From: Lytechinus pictus
Taxonomy: Eukaryota; Echinodermata; Echinoidea; Temnopleuroida; Toxopneustidae
DNA: 64,000 bases
NCBI RefSeq assembly: GCF_037042905.1
Contig: NC_087252.1
Coordinates: forward strand, 17,563,701-17,627,700
Direction: 5' to 3'
Below, in pieces: positions 1-12,623 of this stretch. Made by a program: the position numbers and the translations under genes. The notes beneath the pieces were generated by a model. It was not told where the DNA came from and did no database searches. It was given only the letters and a program-made list of their open reading frames with translations. How positions within the stretch are numbered: the first letter of the stretch is position 1; every line of letters begins with the position of its first letter.

Positions 1-589
1 TGCTCTAATTCACTAAATAAAGCTCCTAGAATGCTAATTTTTGGTAAAAATATTCTTTGTAGCATTCTTAACAATGGCAATTGAAAAAAACTTCGGTTTG
101 GAAATCAATTTCTTATGTATTTTATTGTTTTATGAATTTCTTATGTATTTCTTTGTTTTTCAACCTTTTGTTTTTCTTTGTTTTTTTCACCAGATTTATT
201 GCACAACCTTTTTGAAGCATAATTATGCTAAAATCAATTGCTTTCAGCTGTTTAAAGTAAAAATAATCATATCTTTATGAATAAGATGAGTAAACTCAAT
301 TTTCATTGACTTTGTACACAAAATCACGTTTTGGAACAATTTTTGGTCTGACATGCACTTACAAAATATTGCGTAATTTCGGAACCGCGTACCCAGGCGT
401 CGTAAATTTGGTCTCAAAAGATGCGCGAGACGTAAAACTATAAACTCTGCGAGTGGCGTGGTCAAAAAAATTCGTGCGGCGGAATGATCGCAGAAAATGT
501 TGAGGGGGTTGAATCAACCCCCCCCCCCCCGGCCATTTTAGGGTTAAATACATTCATTGGTTTAAAATACATACGAAATTAATGTAATG
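1..589. other. AT-rich intergenic DNA, no gene seen
   Basis: No coding signal beyond short chance ORFs. Positions about 360-545 are distinctly richer in GC and CpG than the surroundings and look like a separate repeat fragment ending in a C run. This stretch lies upstream of the first recognisable base of the tandem unit (about 590) and may be the 3' flank of a further copy outside the window. Confidence 0.5.
504..530. repeat. Short hairpin running into a C homopolymer
   Basis: Nine-base arms GGGGGTTGA and TCAACCCCC are separated by a single A and followed directly by more C, giving a run of 13 C. It is a possible structured or length-variable site. Nothing further can be assigned. Confidence 0.6.
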
Positions 590-1640
590 AAATTTGATAC
601 TCTGCTAAAGTTAAAAATATAACTTAAATTGTAGAAGCTCTGTCCCAAGTTATACCCCAACTGTATCATGTTTAGCCCATTTTCCGGCATTTCATATTAG
701 GGGTTATAATGATTTTACTGTTCCTTTATTTACCATTCCTAAAATAAAGCAGTTTGAGCGCTTTACTGAAATCTCCATTTGTAGTAGAAACTATTTGAAC
801 AAAGTGACTGTTTAATGTTGCTCTTTCTTTCTTTGTAATTATAATAATTTTAGATATTCTTATTTAGAAAGAAATATGTTCCAACATAAATACATGTATA
901 TGACACCAAATCAATATTGAAAAGTGAAACACAACTGATTACGTTGATTATTCCAAAAAGATTAAAACATACAATTATTTCATAACCAAATTTACTTGCT
1001 TGCTGAAGTAATGAATATTCTATGAGATAAACGACTGATGTTGACAACGCGACCAGTAATGAGTCTGGTACCAGTACCCTTTAGTAAAGATGAAAGACTT
1101 TTAAAATGTATTATTTTTTTGTTGAGAATGGGGATTAATAAATACTAGTCTCAATTGATATTATGTAGGCGCATGCAAGATTGCAAGTAAGTGCATGCAA
1201 GATCTTGGGGATGGGCCGGGAATATTCAGGGAATAGAAATAAAGAAAAAAAAATTAAAAAAGCAATGATTAATCGCAATAACACTTCAATACAATTAAAA
1301 ATAATCAATCGACCAATATCAGATCAATACGGCAAAAAATTCTGATGTTGAAAAATCCAGGCGAAAGTTGCCCCTACACTTGGCTTTTCATAGACCCAAT
1401 ATTGAGAGAAGTGAGTTGATAGACATGATACACGTGACGTGATAACGGTGGATTACAAACTAGAGAGTAGCATTTTCTTTTCATTCAGTCTTTATCATTT
1501 AAATATGATTTGGGTCGTATGGTAATACTGGTGAGATTATTATAAATAATATACGAAATGCATGCATATGATACAGATTTACATTAGCCGAATAGAAAGA
1601 TGGTGTGTATTATTTGTAGATTACTTCTCTTGGTGTTATA

Positions 1641-1860
1641 TGATAAAATAATAAATGATAAATCCATAATTTATTGTTCGAAATAGACATGAAATGAAAT
1701 GCTCCGAAAATGTGCTTTTGCCCAATTGATCGTGGGCCCGGCAGCCGCTGTGCAGCGCCAGATCGACGAGGCTCTATCCCTTTAATCGTTGAACGCCAAA
1801 CAGGGTAGCAGCAACTCCCATCTTTTAACGTCTTTTGGTCTGACGCGGCCATATTTAAAT
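1641..1860. mobile_element. Short GC-rich insertion, SINE-like, present only in copy A
   Basis: Copy B reads straight through this point (GGTGCTATATACTCTACTTGG near 42,722-42,742). Copy A instead has about 220 extra bases, including a GC-rich core at about 1,715-1,850 (GGGCCCGGCAGCCGCTGTGC). The insertion is flanked by TATA-like sequence on both sides, compatible with a short target duplication. Size and composition suggest a SINE or SINE fragment, probably on the minus strand. I see no clear A and B boxes, so the class is uncertain. Confidence 0.5.
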
Positions 1861-4779
1861 ATACTCTACTTGGATGCTATGGTATGTTCACGATTTCGAT
1901 AAATTTATCAGTTTGTTAATAATAATTTCCATTACATATTCCTTTTTTGTTTTCGATATTATCACTAACATAACCATAAATCAATGAGCGATGACAACAA
2001 AAATACATGTCGAATTCGATGTCAATACAAATGGAAATCATAAGAACCACCATTCCATTCATGGCATCGCAAGTTGGGAATAACCTTCATCAAAATGTAA
2101 ACAGAAATGTACAGTCATTATGTTCACAGCTAACGAATGAAAGGAGGTATATAGGCCTATAAATGTATATACATATTTCGTTTATTTTTTTATAACGTTT
2201 ATTGCGCTTATTAATTGTATTAGGTTGTAACTTCGTTTTATTTCAGATGGCTCAATCGAAGGGGAAAATGTTCATCGTAATACAATTATACTGAGTTTTT
2301 TTCTTAAAGTGCATTGTTTTATATTTGATCACATGTAAAGGACTAAGTGTGTTCATATTGTAAAACAGCTGAAAAAAGTTATACATACCACTAAACCCTT
2401 TCTATTTCCGCAGTCATTTCACCAAACAAATAAAAAATAAAAAAATAATTTTATTTGCATTGTATATTATTTGTTCTCATTCATTCATTCAATCATAAAA
2501 CTAGTTATTTGAATTCATTAAGACCAATCAAACGTTTCAAACAGACTTGTAGATGGAAAATTCAAACAGTGCCCTTCCATCTATATGTTCAAACACATGC
2601 TAAAGTCCAATTTTTATACATTATACATTTATATATATATTACAAGTGGTGTCCATTACGTGCACTTTTGCATAAAATTTTAACCAACTGTTGTATTTGT
2701 TTTTTGTCATTTAATATAGCATTTATAAAAAGTAATTAATATTATTAACAGGGAGACCGACGAAAGAAAAATAAATGGATTCAAGGGGATGCATGGTCAT
2801 AACAAATTTATAGATAATAAAACATGTATCAGGAAAGTAATGGGGCTTCCAGAGCTATGAATAAGAGAAACGAAAAAAGAAAAAGGAAGAAAGAATGACA
2901 AAAGTGGGATTAAATTAAAGGAAAAAAAAAGATACAAGATTGTTGCCAAAAGTGCTCAGTATGGCCTAATAGAGATCTTTCTTGGCTGGACAAATACAAT
3001 TTGTGAAAAGAATTTCAGGAATATTTCATAAGTCAGTCCTCAATAGTCAACTTATCACGCTTTCACAATACTTCGTTTCAAGTTTAGGTACTATTATTCT
3101 TTCTTGCCCTGCAATCATTTAACTCTCATCCAAACATATTGACATGTTATATTTAACAGTAATTATAATTTTTTTTTAATTTTTTTTTTAAAGTGATATT
3201 GGAGGTCATTGTCACCTCATTTTATCCTGAAATAGTTTCACAATAAGTCTTTATCGATTATCTTATTCTTTTCATGCCTATTCATGATTGTGATTGCGCC
3301 AGTATCAAGTAATTATGACATATCAATTTTCTTACTTACTTAATATTTACAGCCTGGGCCTTTAGTACGGCTATTTTTATGTATTATTATGCTTTTTAAC
3401 CTACGCGTTTCCATGACTACCATAATCAATCGTAAATGCATCTATTATTTCAATATCTTGTCTCTGTGAGTTTCGTATCCCTGATGAAGACGCGAGGTTT
3501 GCGTCGAAAATGTGGGTAATACTTCGAAAAAAAAACTTTGTGTTGAAACTTAATGCATACCACGCAAAGATGTATTTTTTGTCTCTGTTTTCTCTCCATC
3601 TGAATCAAACACGCGTAATATACTATTGTCATATATATATATATGTATAGATTTCTTTTTGAATATTACCAATAAAGAAAATGAATTATTTTATCAGTGT
3701 ATAAAATATTATTACATAATTTTGCCGTTAAAGTGAAATGAGTCAAAATTGAAAGGAATGGAATGACCAAGTTTATGAGCTGTAAATAGAAAAGCATTAT
3801 GTTTGAATTTGAGGTAACTCGAGGCGGCAAACGTGGTAATGGAGGAATTCACTATTTACTCTAAATATATTGCTAACGACGATGGGTAAGTATTGATTGT
3901 TAAAGTGATATATAAAGGATTCAACTTACAAATGTGTGCATTTTAAAAATGTTGTAAAAAAATTGATCCGTGTCGTTTTTTACATGAATCATAATACAAA
4001 TAGCCTTTGTTTTAAGAATAGCAGCTATCTGATATGCCGCGCTATTTTCAAACGCTAGAACAAGGTTAATTCAAACAGGCTATAAATAATATAGAGTATA
4101 AATAATTATTTCAGTATATCTATATATCATTAATGACGCCTTGTAATATATACACTTGCAAAAAATTATAATCTAGCTACCTGGTGTAAGTCCATGTAAT
4201 CTATCAAAATTCTACGATGTATAGGTCATATATATATATATATATATATTTTTTTGGAAATAATGTACCAGTCTCATCTCTTTTAAAGACTGAACCCTAC
4301 TCAGAATTTGGTAACTGACAAAGAAAGGTGATTCGTGAAAAAAAATTACTTTCATCTTCGTGCATATTAAATGAAGATAAATTCGATGATCTATGCAAGT
4401 CGCTGATATACAGAATACAAAACAGTGGGGAAAGAATGGCACCCTGAGGGATTCCACAGTTTGTATTTCCCAGTTCTTACACGTGATATTTATAACTGCG
4501 TACATAGGTTTATAATCCACTTTTTTAGATAATAAATCGTTTCTTCCTTCTGAGAAACCTCGCATTCGCATTCATTTACAAAGTGTAGCTGCAACGAAAG
4601 ACGAGGATTGATTTTCTATTTTGTCGTGGTGATGTTAGGTGAACATGCTGAACGTGCGTGATGTTCAGAGTTATGCATGTATGTCATGTATGTGGATGGT
4701 GGACATGAAAATGGTTGTGATAATTGGAGACGGTGTTTATCATGGCGACCATGCTGAAGAACTTGATGGTAAGAGTTGA

Positions 4780-5034
4780 ACACTGCTAAAACGCTGGTGT
4801 TAATGTGACACCTTCCTGGTATCTATTTCGGTCCACACCAGAGAGGTGTTGAAATAACACCGTTTCGGCGTTAGGCTAACACCGTTTCGGCGTTAGGTTA
4901 ACAACAATTAAGCATTTAAGCAACACCAATTAGTGTTTGATTCTAAACTGGTGACGTTGTTTCAACGCTTCTCTACTGTGGTCCGATATAGATACCGGGC
5001 TGGTATTTAATCAACATAGCTGTTTTTGCAGTGT
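4780..5034. mobile_element. MITE with ACACTGC terminal inverted repeats (copy A)
   Basis: It begins ACACTGCTAAAACGCTGGTG and ends in AGCTGTTTTTGCAGTGT, imperfect inverted repeats at a spacing of 255 bp. The interior contains nested palindromic matches (CCTGGTATCTAT against ATAGATACCGGG). There is no ORF, so it would be a non-autonomous DNA transposon. Copy A carries an extra internal direct duplication of a roughly 20-bp unit (ACCGTTTCGGCGTTAGG) that copy B has once. The same insertion is found at 45,678-45,911. Confidence 0.7.
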
Positions 5035-5290
5035 AGTAATGATAATAAGTATAAAGATATAAGTAGTAGTGTCGATGGTCGTGAAGATGACGATAGCAAT
5101 GATGGTGATTGAGGTGATGATGGGGAACAAGCTGATATATGTTGGTGATGTTGATGGTAATGGTGATATAATTGTAAATGATAGTGAAGATGGTGGTGAT
5201 GTTGGTGATAGTAATGTTGGTGATGGAGATGAGAGAAAAGATGATGGTATCATTGTGATGGGGCTGATCGAAAATATGGTGATATTGAAA
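5035..5290. repeat. Cryptic TGATGG/GATGGT simple-repeat tract
   Basis: It is an irregular microsatellite of GAT, GGT and AAT triplets lying directly against the MITE end. Open frames across it are low-complexity artefacts. The tract is longer in copy B (45,912-46,330), showing length turnover. Confidence 0.8.
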
Positions 5291-5318
5291 ATATTACTGG
5301 TAATTTTTCCCGTTCTGT

Positions 5319-5424
5319 GGGGGGGGGGGGAGCTGAAATAGTGCGAGCCGATGTTAGGTGGTGTATATGCCTGGCATAATGTGTCCGGCAAGGGATGGGA
5401 AACGGGATGAGGGGGGGGGGGGGG
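5319..5424. repeat. Two long G runs (12 and 14 G)
   Basis: Runs occur at 5,319-5,330 and 5,411-5,424. The matching runs in copy B are at 46,417-46,430 (14 G) and 46,508-46,516 (9 G), so both have changed length since duplication. The segment between them is conserved. Confidence 0.85.
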
Positions 5425-7267
5425 TAGGGGACAGTGATGGGACGTTCACAATTATGCATGGGATGTCAATTTTATTCAGCTGTACAAGGAGCTGGAACAT
5501 TTTTTTTCTTCTCGTTTTGGCAGGAGGCCAGGTCAGATGGCCTACTGTTATGTTAAAAGTGTTGTGTACATTAAACATAGCTTCCGTTCTGGTAAGCGGA
5601 AGCCGGAAGTAAGCCAACCAAAATAGTTTCCCCTCAATGACAGTTACAAATCATGGATTTTCTTTCTACCGTTCTGAGTAGTTACATATTTGTATAAGTC
5701 AATGTTGAAGGGTTATCCAGCTGAGAGTAAGGTAATTTGAATAGCCAGATTAATTCGAAAAAAGAGCAAAAACTCTAACAAGTATTAAAATCAGGTAACG
5801 AAAGACGAAGATAATAATGGCATTAACAAAATTACATTAATCTGGTGAAATATTTCTGTGCATGACTTACCAAATTATGTTTTGTCCCGACGTTTAGAAT
5901 TAATCAATATGAAATTACGATTATTCGCATTTTCTCATTCAAGAATACAAAAACGAGATAGACTGCTGAAATAAACGTTAACGTCATCATTGATTAGACT
6001 TTGTTCCAATAGAAACATATTTTACATTTATGTATTTGAAATGAAATAATTACGATTTAATTTAATTTAATGACATAAAAGGGTAAGTTCGGATGTGAGA
6101 TCATCAGCCCAGTTGCTTATCCATGAAATCACGCGTAAAATTGTTTTACGGAAAATCTGGAAGTGTACATTAAAATTTACGTGTAAGTTTGTTTGCCTTT
6201 ACCGGAAAGTTAATGACAATTTAAATGTTTTGCTTGTGTAATCCTTGATTTTCAGCCTTTCATACCCCTTCAAATTTGGCGTCAATTCGTTTTGGGAAGA
6301 GCGGAAGAGGATATGAACTTTATCAATGATTTGTCTTAAAATTAATACGTAAGTACATACAAATCCCACACCCTTTCTCTTCCACCGCTGTTTTCGAAGG
6401 AAGGTGAAGAAAACGAGCTTTAAAATAACCACTTTTCTTGGAGATGTTTAAATGACCATTTTTAATTAAAAGTCAGTATTATTTCATTGTTGTTTGTGAC
6501 ATTTAAGAATTCGCTCTCTCTTCTGATTAATAACCACATATCAATTTTCTTTGAAAATGCAGTGAAAACGCCAGTAAAATATGTGTATACCCTCAGCATG
6601 ACATTGTGCATGTATCGTCAATTTCTAAAATACAGGACGGATGTTAATACAATACAAAACTTGTTCGGGGCAGGACAACAAAATTCTCTGAAATCAATAT
6701 TGGCATTGCACATGCATCATTCAATAGCTATGCAAATTTCTGAATGATTTAAGAGAAAGCATAATCAAACAAACATGTTTAGCTGGTGTGTCTATGCCGT
6801 GTGAGACGCATTTCACATTTCATAATTTCAAATCCTCCAATCTTACTGTCGAAAATTGACAAAAATCATTATCTCTTAATCACATCTCTCTTTCTAGTTT
6901 CTTCAAAGAAAAGTAATCCCTAGAAAAGGTTAAATCAAGGAACTTTTAACTAGTTTGCCAACGAAATTCTACCTCTTTGAACTATAAGCAAGGAGTTACC
7001 AGTAACTCTTTGGTCTAAGCAGTGAAGTGCATTGCAGATATTTGTTGACACCGAGTCGAAATATTCACCTTGAAATAATTATTTTTGTTGTAACTGATGA
7101 TGTCGAGAACAAGGACCAAATCTAACAGGATAGACTTGTCGTCGTACATACAAGAATACTAAGAAGCTTTCGCAACTGCAATAGGGACGGATTTAAGAAC
7201 ACAGTGAAATCTATGAAAATTTCAATCAGATGGTTGGAATGTCTTTGTACAGCTGACTGCTGTTGAT

Positions 7268-7450
7268 CTCCGCCCCCCTTTGGAGGAAGAAAAAGAAGAA
7301 TAACAAGAAGAAGAATACGACGAAGAAGAAGGAGGAGGGGAAGAAAAAGAGAAGAAGAAGAAAAAAAAATAGAAGAAGTAGTGAAGATGAAGAAGAAGGA
7401 GAAGAAGGAAAGAAGAAGAAGAAGAAGGAAGAGGAGAAGAAGAGATTGAA
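7268..7450. repeat. GAA-rich polypurine tract
   Basis: Nearly uninterrupted purines on the plus strand, mostly GAA/AAG triplets. The copy B equivalent (48,362-48,425) is much shorter. The long Lys/Glu or Phe/Leu/Ser frames across it are composition artefacts. Confidence 0.9.
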
Positions 7451-10044
7451 AATTTAAAATTGGAAAAATTGCTAATAATTTCGACCGAGACTTAATTGTC
7501 ATGAATGGTGTTTCACAATACATTATGTATGTTCTTGAATTCGTCGTGCGTCGTAGAATCGAAACTCCCTACTTTAGCCCTTTAACTACCGGTAGGCTTA
7601 CTTCCAAATCAACTATCAGGCCATAGAATTTTGAAATGAATTGAATTTATCTCCGATAAAAACAATTAACAATACATATAAACTAATACAATTGAAATTG
7701 AAATGATAACAGGAGGATAGCCCTAATCAGCATCACCAATCAGGGTGATCATGTTGTTGCTGGTCTGCAGAGGGGGACACTGGAATACATCCAAGACCAT
7801 TTTTTTTCTTCCTCCACGGTTAAACGAAAAAGAACTTACCAAAAAATACTACATGACTTGCGATGCGCTGCTAGTAAACAAATCCGAATAAAAAGAAAGT
7901 GCATGAGGAAGTAGGCTCTGATTGCGGCTACACAGCGCTGATTCAAGAAGCATTACATCTAGGTATATAGTCAGCACTGGCAGCAGAACATGTAGCCCAT
8001 TTGTATATATGAAACAATTCGCAGGGAGATGTTGAATCTAGTCAGTTTGACGCAGACAAACCCAAGATAAGATCCCAACTTCGGAAGTTTAAATAAAGAA
8101 TTCTATGCAGATATTGAGGTCGCTTGTCAATAACAACGCCGAACCTGGCTTTTCTTCTGCGGCTGTGAGATCCCGAACGAAAAACGAACGACGAAAGAGT
8201 CATATATTCGAATTGGCGCTGTTTCTAACATCTATTACATTATACGAAGGCTAACCTCTAAATGTTGCAGTGGTGAGACGACTGGACAATGTCCTCCGGC
8301 TCGTGCAGGAGGACACAAAGAAAATAATTGGTAAGTTCGCAAACTATCACACTAGAAATGAAGTCTACCAAGCCTGGGGATAACATAACATTATTGTGTA
8401 ATTGGTAAAATGGGAGTAGTTCCAAAATAAAAATCCATGAATATCTGACGAAGAAAGAGTTGAACCTGGTAGTACAGCCAAGGAAGTAAAACGTGATTTC
8501 ATTTAAAGAATTTAAATGAGAAAAGAATGTCATTAATGATGTTGATACCACAGCACTAAGTTTCAGACACTAACTTTGTTATCAGAGGGTCGCATATACA
8601 TCACTGTGAACTAGAGCTTTAGGGCGACACAACACCTCCACCGGGCTTTCCAGCAAATATATACAAAACAATTTTCTCATCCGAATTCTTTCCGATCGGA
8701 TTCTAAAAACGATTATTTTTCATATTGTTTTATGTTTTACTTGTTTTATTTTCTTTAATATTATATATTAAATATTATTATTCTTTTCTGGGGGGGGGGG
8801 TGAAGGTTATTCCTAACTAAAATCTTAGGTAAATCTTGGCTTTATTCTTACAAACAACATAAGGTATTCCATAAGGCCCAAATGAATAATGAAAGCGCAA
8901 GCTTATTTTTGTGTTCTTATATTTCCTTAGTTTTTAGCTGAAAATCGGACGTTTTGAGCAGTTGTTGGAATCACTTTTGACACCCTGTAATGACCATAAT
9001 GACATTCATGAAAACTATAATGCAAAGATTCTATCGCCAATATTTTGACCAACAGAGTGCGCGATCAGAAACTTCCCTGTATACATTTTAACGGTTGTAT
9101 AAATACACTTGACGGTAGACTGAACTACTTAACTTAAAAAAATAATATTCATTCGAACTTCATAGAATAGGCTTAATAGTCTGATGCATCATAGTATTTC
9201 AATGATGCTGAAAATTTTGAATACCAAATTACCAAAAATATTCATCATACATCATGTAAAGCAGTGGATGGAGCTCGGATGAGTGTTAAATCCAGTTATG
9301 TAGACATAATAACGAAATACATTATAGCTTTTATGACTTACATTTTTCTTTAGACCCTTTAGAAATGTTTTTCGAAATTGTGTACATATACTTTTTATAT
9401 AATTTATAGGCAGTCAAAGAGACATATTCGGTTCGAAGTCTAAATGAAATTTTACACTGTTTTTTCATGAACTTAATTCTTGTTTTTCTACTTTTGGACT
9501 ATAATCTGGACCTGTAGTCTGAAATGAATTCATGAATTTACCATCTCGATTTTTAGTTGCCTTTCTTAGCTTTTCTCTCCACCCAATTGTTTGTATTTGT
9601 TCGTGTGTTTGTTTGTTTTTAGATCATGTATCCGTCAATCAGTATACACAAACTGAACAGTCGTTTGCACAATATAAGCACTTTCTACACGACACAAATG
9701 ATGTTAAAATTTACTCGTTTACCGTATACAGGTAGCTGGTAGGACAAAAGAAAAGTACAAGAACTTCATTACACAATTCATTGCGTTGTATGATAAATAT
9801 ATTACAACTTCAAATGATGTTCAATAAGAATTGACTAATTATGACATGAAAACACTAAACAAAGAATAAATCAACCCATCCCTAATTATAATGATAACCA
9901 ACGGAACCTCTTGCTACAAAATGTTGCAACATCCGTTATAAGGTGGGGATTCCCAAACATAAATCATTCATCGTGAATATACATGTATCAAGATACTAAA
10001 TATTTCAAATTAAATTGTACTACTCTTTAGGACTATTTTGGAAT

Positions 10045-10045
<1 letters not shown>

Positions 10046-10079
<34 letters not shown>

Positions 10080-10226
10080 ATGATAATAATAATAATATTG
10101 ATATTTATGCTACAACTGCTACTACTTCTACTATTAATAGTATTAATACTACTTCAGCAAAAAAAAAAGCATTAACATCAAATTATATTACCATTGCTTC
10201 TAATACTACTATTACTTCTACTAATA

Positions 10227-10265
<39 letters not shown>

Positions 10266-10280
10266 TAATACTACTACCGC
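10046..10280. repeat. (ACT)n microsatellite cluster (copy A)
   Basis: Several runs of ACT triplets are interrupted by AAT and TTC triplets. Orthologous clusters sit at 51,018-51,295 and 58,890-59,155 with different run lengths. Long hydrophobic ORFs (poly-Val, poly-Leu) over these arrays are spurious. Confidence 0.9.
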
Positions 10281-10798
10281 TTCGTCCAAAGACCCTCCAG
10301 GTTTTGACGAAATGGTGCGTTAGGAGCGTCTGTTTGCCTCTTAATTGTTGACTGGAACCCCATCCTTAGTTGGTCTAATTCCCATTCTTACTAATCATCA
10401 AATGGTCTAAAATAAAATTAAATTTGTCTAATACAAATACGATGCACAAATCATTAACTTTGGTCCATTGTTTTTTTTTTTTTTTTTTTTTTACCACAGT
10501 TGGTAGTCTTGTTCTTCATTTTGTCATTTGAGATATTAAACCAAACGATGTTAGACCATTTTGCCAACTGACTGTAGGCCAAGTGGTTATGAGCCGATTT
10601 AGACTAATGACTCTTTGATTCTGCTGTTGAAAAGGTTTAACATACATTCAAAACTCGGTGAAAAAGGGTTCCAACGCTTCCGTTTGGGCAAAGCCCGGGG
10701 GGTAGACAAATGGTTGGATTAGGATAGAGATAGGGGCAAAAGTGCGCTAAATTGGTTTAAAAGTTATCATTCAAATAGAAGACAGCACACATCCCTTA

Positions 10799-11035
10799 AC
10801 TTTTCTAAATGTGGTATACTATTTTTTATGGGAAGTACCACAGGGTTCTATTTTTGGTCCATTTTTATTTCTGATTTATATCAACGGCATGTACATGGTG
10901 CTAAACACATTAAATTACATATTTTTTGCGGATGACACAAGTATTTGTCTATCCCATCGTGATATTGATATCCTAGGAAGGACTCCTACACTTTCAAAAC
11001 TATCTAGTGGGTTTCGAGGTAATATGCTATCACCG
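10799..11035 (+). pseudogene. Non-LTR reverse-transcriptase relic, catalytic part (copy A)
   Basis: Translation from about 10,811 gives VPQGSIFGPFLFLIYING followed by a FADDTSIC block, the conserved PQGS..GP and FADD motifs of non-LTR reverse transcriptases. About 80 codons remain, with no endonuclease and no full palm domain upstream. The same remnant is at 51,807-52,049 and 59,768-60,010. Copy A's remnant is cut by the element at 11,042. The C-terminal tail of what is probably the same relic continues at 16,937-17,041. It is an old, dead LINE fragment. Confidence 0.8.
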
Positions 11036-11041
11036 AATGGA
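11036..11041. repeat. Target-site duplication AATGGA, left copy
   Basis: AATGGA lies immediately before the terminal AGAAGATATAG. The same six bases follow the right terminus at 16,369-16,374. The unoccupied site in copy B (52,035-52,040) has AATGGA once, in otherwise matching flanks. Confidence 0.93.
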
Positions 11042-11289
11042 AGAAGATATAGTAGTCTGTTTGGACAACTTCCGGTAGAGGGGATTAACATAGTTAATTA
11101 TTAATGAATTATTAATAATTAGTTAATTATTAATTGATTATTAGTTAATTATTAATTAATTATCAATTAGGTGTTTGTTGATATCGGTGAGGTCAAAAGC
11201 GAAGAGTCGTTATGGGGATGAACATAATTAATTTTAAAATTTATGTTAGACAAAGCGGTCAAGTTGGACATGGATATTTTTTGGTAATG

Positions 11290-11512
11290 TGTGGAGAGTA
11301 TGGATTGATGATGGGACAATAGAATTAGGGGTGTGTGTTGGTCAAGTTCACTCTTGGTGGTTTTGGATGCAGGTAGATGTTTGCCAAGCAGCTCATCTGT
11401 GCGTGTGGAGGGTATGGATTGATGATGGGACAATAGAATTAGGGATGTGTTGGTCAAGTTCACTCTTGGTGGTTTTGGATGCAGGTAGATGTTTGCCAAG
11501 CAGCTCATCTTT
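11290..11512. repeat. Two-unit tandem repeat inside the left arm
   Basis: A unit of about 110 bp, starting near TGTGGAGAGTATGGATTGAT and ending in AGCAGCTCATCT, is repeated head to tail with few differences. It is mirrored at about 15,898-16,120 in the right arm. ORFs of 81 and 113 codons across it are read-throughs of the duplicated unit on either strand and are not believable genes. Confidence 0.85.
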
Positions 11513-12202
11513 GGATAAAGCTAAAGCCAAGTAGTCTTCAAGACATCTGTAGGAAGCAATATTGTAGTTGCATAATTATGAAATAACGGTGACCTCGTGA
11601 AACACTTGGTTAAGGTGACCATAGGGATACATCATTGATTAGTGGCCCTCGATATGGTCATGAAGTTAGAGTGGTATAGGATTATTAGTTACACAGTGAA
11701 TATAATTTCAGGGAGGGGGGTCGCTTACAATTTAACATTACTTTTTCCATGGTTTCAGGTAGGAAATAGCTGTCATTCAATCGGTACGTCTCATTCCGCC
11801 AGTTTGCCACCATCTTGGCGTTGTAGCGTCTACGGCGAAACATCAGCATCGTCATGATCATGGGGTTGTGCCTTGTGGGGGTAATAAGAGAATTTAGCTG
11901 GAATCCACTTCATTCCCTCATATTATTCCAGCAGTGCGGCGTTGCGGCGTCTAACGGCGCCATGGGTTGCGGTATAGAAGGATCACAATTTACCATTTGG
12001 CAATGAGTTCGATCGATGAACTTTGGTGATTGAAGATATGATGTTAAATGTCGGTCCCAATTATAAACCATCATTTCTCATAGATACATGTCTGTAAAAA
12101 CTGAAGTACAAACACTCACACACTCTAACAGAAACACACACTCTCTATTTATCCGATAGTGGGGGTTAACACTTCTTTCAATTATTTGTACCATGACCCT
12201 GC

Positions 12203-12457
12203 ATGCCCCTCCGTTTATTTAAAAAATCTTCAACCTCGAAAAAAACCAATATTCAGATCGAGTGTCAATTCAAAGAGCATGAATGTATCAATGTTGACGA
12301 TAAAGGGCACTTTATCATTTGGAATAATTTTTAATTCAATTTTGTATTTCCCGAGATCGAAGTTCAGGATATCTCATTTTTTATGGGAAATATATTTGCA
12401 GAGGGCACTAAATCGGATCAAATCGTCAAATTTTATGTTTGCAAGGATTTGAATTAA
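12203..12457 (+). pseudogene. Left-arm copy of an 84-codon ORF, broken by a nonsense change
   Basis: It corresponds to the minus-strand ORF 15,207-14,953 in the right arm, but has TAA at 12,332-12,334 where the right arm has TTA (Leu). Apart from this the frame is the same. Having an intact and a broken copy in the two arms of one element suggests the arms are not perfectly homogenised. Whether the frame was ever translated is uncertain. Confidence 0.4.
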
Positions 12458-12509
12458 TAAAACAAAAAAATAACTTTCACTCTTTTGAGATTGTTATGTT
12501 TTAGGAATG

Positions 12510-12623
12510 TTATTATTATTATTGTTATTACTATTGTTATTATTATTATTATTACTATTGCTATTATTATTATTATTACTATTGTTATTATCATTACTAT
12601 TGTTATTATAATTACTATTATAA
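12510..12623. repeat. (ATT)n microsatellite in the left arm
   Basis: Runs of ATT and ATTGTT triplets, mirrored in the right arm at about 14,790-14,900 with a different run length. The Ile-rich ORFs over both are artefacts. Confidence 0.9.

Larger units (their letters stand above)
590..8560. repeat. Copy A, left block of the long tandem duplication
   Basis: This block aligns colinearly with 41,280-49,560. Shared landmarks in order are the CTCTGTCCMAAG stretch near 635/41,754, the ATAGGCCTAT site near 2,153/43,022, the MITE at 4,780/45,678, the TGATGG-rich tract, the G runs, the GAA tract at 7,270/48,362 and the GAGACGACTGGACAATG stretch at 8,275/49,259. Substitutions and small indels are frequent, so by eye this block is much more diverged between copies than the block that follows. 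No gene is supported in it; it holds repeats and unique-looking AT-rich DNA. Confidence 0.85.
8560..11035. repeat. Copy A, right block of the tandem duplication (first part)
   Basis: This part is almost base-for-base the same as 49,560-52,034, with only scattered differences and small indels. It also matches copy C at 57,734-59,990 at a clearly lower level. The block includes the ACT microsatellite and the first half of a reverse-transcriptase relic. The high A/B similarity contrasts with the block to its left. No host gene is visible. Confidence 0.85.

Noticed and set aside
11167-11534. ORFs of 81 and 113 codons in the inverted-repeat arms
   Set aside because: They span a two-unit tandem DNA repeat, so the repeated peptide simply reflects the repeated DNA; both strands are open.
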